DNA from: Colivivens sp964452915
Lineage (GTDB): Bacteria > Bacteroidota > Bacteroidia > Bacteroidales > Bacteroidaceae
Direction: 5' to 3'
DNA: 7,809 bases
Assembly (NCBI GenBank): GCA_964452915.1
Contig: CAYVNW010000066.1
Location: 1-7,809 of the forward strand
Below the pieces are notes generated by a model. The model searched no databases and was not told the origin of the DNA. It worked only from the letters and a program-made list of their open reading frames with translations. Shown here piece after piece: positions 6,270 through 7,809 of the stretch (position 1 is its first letter; each line of letters opens with the position of its first letter). The translations under genes and the position numbers were made by a program.

Positions 6270-7298
6270 CTAATGCAAGATGAAAAAGATGAGTTCCCTC
6301 ATTATCTCTCCATCAGTAGCATTACCCTTCCCCACTCCCTTCAACTTGGTGTCCGTTTCTCTGATCTTACTGATGATCCGCAAAGTCTTTGTTGCAGTAT
6401 AGTTTCTCATGGCAGCCACTATTTCCTTAGCTTGCCAAGGTGAAAATCCCAGATTTTGGGCTATGCCATATTCAGTCCTGACAGGTGCATAATAGCCTTG
6501 CATCATATTTGCGAAAAGATTGAAGAGCACAGCTAAAGTTGAGAACGGAGGATTTGCCTTCGGATTTGAGTCGAAGTAGAACAGAATTTGATTTGCCTTA
6601 AAGACATCCTTGTTGACAATAGCATTCTTCAGTTCCCAATTGTTGAACTCCTTACTGATACCTATGTTTTGTTCAACCAGTTCAGCAGTAATATTTGCAG
6701 TTCCGCCCTGATTGGCAACAATGAGTTTGTCGAGCTCGCCCGCCATACGGTTCAAGTCTGCTCCAATATATTCAGCCATCATCATTCGGGCGTTGTTATC
6801 AATTGTCAGTCCCCTTTGCTGCAGATAGTCGGTCACAAACTGAGGTAAGACAGATTCCTTCACTTTAGGACTTTCGAACACCACCCCAACCTTTTGACAC
6901 AGCGATACTATCTTCTTTCTTTTGTCGACAACGCCATTCTTATAGCATATTACGAGAATGGTCGATTTTAGCGGATTCTGGACATATTCCGCCAGCTCAT
7001 CAAGTTTTAATAAATTCTGCGCCTCTTTAACAATTACTACTTGATATTCCGACATCATCGGATAGCGCTTTGCTGTATTAATTATATTACGCACATCCGT
7101 TTCGCGCGTACAATAAATAACCATTTGATTGAAGTCTTTCTCCTCCTCCGCCAAGACAGTGGACGCAAGTTCGTCGGATATACGGTCGATGTAGTAAGAC
7201 TCCTCCCCCATCAGCAAATATACAGGTAAGAACCTGCGTTGTTTTATAGAATTCATCAAGTCACCATAAGTGATTCCGGATGATGTAGTCTTTGCCAT
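6270..7298 (-). CDS. holA: DNA polymerase III subunit delta
   Basis: A 342-residue clamp-loader subunit that opens the sliding clamp and joins the replicative polymerase clamp-loader complex in the cytoplasm. The N-terminal AAA+-like domain carries the family signature PVYLLMGEESYYID (25-38), and no Walker ATP-binding loop is seen, as expected for delta. A middle region includes VVIVKEAQNLLKLDEL and LVICYKNGVVDKRKK. The C-terminal collar domain is helical (NPPFSTLAVLFNLFANMMQGY, split here at LAVLFNLF; then LGFSPWQAKEIV) and ends IMRELIFFILH. Length fits the family. The frame is open to a GTG at 7361, but the ATG at 7298 begins MAKTTSSGITYGDL and has a promoter just upstream, so it is preferred. 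It appears to be a single-gene unit with no neighbouring gene on its strand within 900 bases downstream. Confidence 0.93.
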   Translation of the reverse strand: MAKTTSSGITYGDLMNSIKQRRFLPVYLLMGEESYYIDRISDELASTVLAEEEKDFNQMVIYCTRETDVRNIINTAKRYPMMSEYQVVIVKEAQNLLKLDELAEYVQNPLKSTILVICYKNGVVDKRKKIVSLCQKVGVVFESPKVKESVLPQFVTDYLQQRGLTIDNNARMMMAEYIGADLNRMAGELDKLIVANQGGTANITAELVEQNIGISKEFNNWELKNAIVNKDVFKANQILFYFDSNPKANPPFSTLAVLFNLFANMMQGYYAPVRTEYGIAQNLGFSPWQAKEIVAAMRNYTATKTLRIISKIRETDTKLKGVGKGNATDGEIMRELIFFILH

Positions 7299-7325
7299 AA
7301 TATCAAGTATTTGTTTTTGCAAGTG

Positions 7326-7357
7326 CAAATGTACACAAAAAACTTGAAGCAGTGAAA
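7326..7357 (-). promoter_or_regulatory. Bacteroidetes-type promoter of holA
   Basis: On the minus strand, TTTC (7354-7357, one mismatch to TTTG) is followed after 20 bases by TACATTTG (7326-7333), an exact -7 match. Transcription would start near 7319, leaving about 20 bases before the ATG at 7298. It supports the shorter holA start. Confidence 0.62.
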
Positions 7358-7516
7358 TCACACGCTTTTATTTTTATATCTGACAACAACGTCAGCCAGC
7401 GACAGCGTTCCGCCACCCATATTACCCCCTATCAACATGACAATATCACCACGGAGACATCCACTGGGTTGACTTCCATATAGTGTACTGTCCCTTAGTA
7501 CGGCTTGATGCCACAT
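7358..7516 (-). CDS. Doubtful 52-residue ORF between terminator and holA
   Basis: A minus-strand ATG at 7516, directly after an in-frame TGA, opens 52 codons to a TGA at 7358. The C-terminal half reads protein-like: GDIVMLIGGNMGGG followed by TLSLADVVVRYKNK. The last part loosely recalls the second half of dockerin-type repeats (GDG-x-LSLADVV), but the calcium-binding Asp residues are missing. It lies between a terminator for the upstream gene and the holA promoter, and has no visible promoter or Shine-Dalgarno of its own. It could be a relic of a longer secreted protein or a chance frame; a frame of this length is common by chance. Confidence 0.2.
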   Translation of the reverse strand: MWHQAVLRDSTLYGSQPSGCLRGDIVMLIGGNMGGGTLSLADVVVRYKNKSV

Positions 7517-7530
7517 TCATTGCAAAGCAG

Positions 7531-7567
7531 AAAAAAAGGGGGCGTGCATACATACCATACACCCCCT
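7531..7567 (-). terminator. Intrinsic terminator of the Gly-Ser-rich protein gene
   Basis: Read on the minus strand, AGGGGG and CCCCCT (C run 7562-7566, G run 7538-7542 on the plus strand) form a strong GC stem with a 19-base partly paired loop, followed directly by seven T (7531-7537). It lies about 55 bases past the stop codon at 7622, the normal place for a terminator of that gene. Confidence 0.72.
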
Positions 7568-7621
7568 CTTTCATAAGTACCAGAGATTTTCACGCACTAT
7601 GCCGATAAGCGGCGGCGATTT

Positions 7622-7809
7622 TTATTCTCCCTCCAAGCCGGATCCGCTGTCAGAGCCTGAGCCACTTCCACTTCCTGAGTCTGAACCTGTGCCACTGTCG
7701 CTGCCAGAGCCGGAACCAGAGCCACTACCGCTACCTGTGTCTGAACCAGAGCCACTGTCGCTGCCAGAGCCGGAACCGGAGCCACTGTCAGAAGTATTGT
7801 CATCATCCT
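7622..7809 (-). CDS. 3' end of a gene encoding a protein with a Gly-Ser-Asp-rich tail (partial)
   Basis: The last 61 codons of a gene entering from the right edge, stop TAA at 7622. The product ends DDDNTSDSGSGSGS... GSGLEGE, almost entirely Gly, Ser and Asp. Ser is written with both AGY and TCN codons and Gly with GGC, GGT and GGA while the residue pattern is kept, which supports this as the true frame. An Ala-Val frame is also open across it (about 7597-7806) but is a shadow. The tail is acidic and certainly disordered. Bacteroidales HU-like DNA-binding proteins often carry Gly-rich acidic tails of this kind, so that is one possibility, but the folded part is outside the window and the identity is unknown. 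A terminator follows at 7531-7567. Confidence 0.7.
   Translation of the reverse strand, partial: DDDNTSDSGSGSGSGSDSGSGSDTGSGSGSGSGSGSDSGTGSDSGSGSGSGSDSGSGLEGE
7664..7783 (-). repeat. Two 60-base tandem repeats encoding the Gly-Ser-Asp tail
   Basis: Unit 1 (7724-7783) and unit 2 (7664-7723) each encode 20 residues of the form GSGSGSGSDSG(S/T)GSD(T/S)GSGS. A shortened third unit (7625-7663) starts GSGSDSGSG and ends LEGE. The two full units differ mostly at third positions and at two Ser/Thr exchanges, suggesting duplication followed by selection for composition. Confidence 0.75.

Noticed and set aside
7299..7361. 21-codon GTG-started extension of holA
   Set aside because: It contains the -7 and part of the -33 promoter boxes, and the family sequence begins naturally at the ATG at 7298.
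7597..7806. Ala-Val-Gln-rich minus-strand frame over the repeat
   Set aside because: It is an out-of-frame reading of the Gly-Ser-Asp repeat; the mixed AGY/TCN serine codons make sense only in the Gly-Ser-Asp frame.

Overview
The window looks like a Bacteroidales chromosome segment, most likely Prevotella or a close relative (genus call is an inference). The evidence is the protein families, the weak or absent Shine-Dalgarno sequences, and three upstream regions that fit the Bacteroidetes promoter pattern (TTTG, 19-20 bases, TAnnTTTG; one has TTTC in the upstream box). All convincing genes lie on the minus strand, so transcription runs from high to low coordinates.

Region 1 (about 91-4197) is a three-gene operon from one promoter. 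In order of transcription it encodes a secreted GH115 alpha-glucuronidase, a cytoplasmic HD-domain phosphohydrolase, and a secreted GH43 glycosidase. The two enzymes fit glucuronoxylan/arabinoxylan side-chain removal. The HD protein between them has no obvious place in that pathway. No SusC/SusD pair or sensor is in the window.

Region 2 (4198-5392) holds an intergenic stretch with possible decayed coding sequence and two hairpins, one a good plus-strand terminator with no plus-strand gene in front of it. It is followed by a solitary XRE-type regulator with its own promoter and a candidate operator.

Region 3 (5393-6269) is about 0.9 kb of AT-rich sequence with no standard gene. It contains an imperfect TTTACATTT-type repeat block, a tiny ORF (23 codons), and several strong hairpins, two of which could compete for the same sequence. 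It may be a dispersed repeat element or an RNA locus.

Region 4 (6270-7809) holds holA (DNA polymerase III delta subunit) with a promoter next to its start, a doubtful 52-codon ORF, an intrinsic terminator, and the 3' end of a gene whose product ends in a Gly-Ser-Asp tail built from a 60-base tandem repeat. That gene enters from beyond the right edge.
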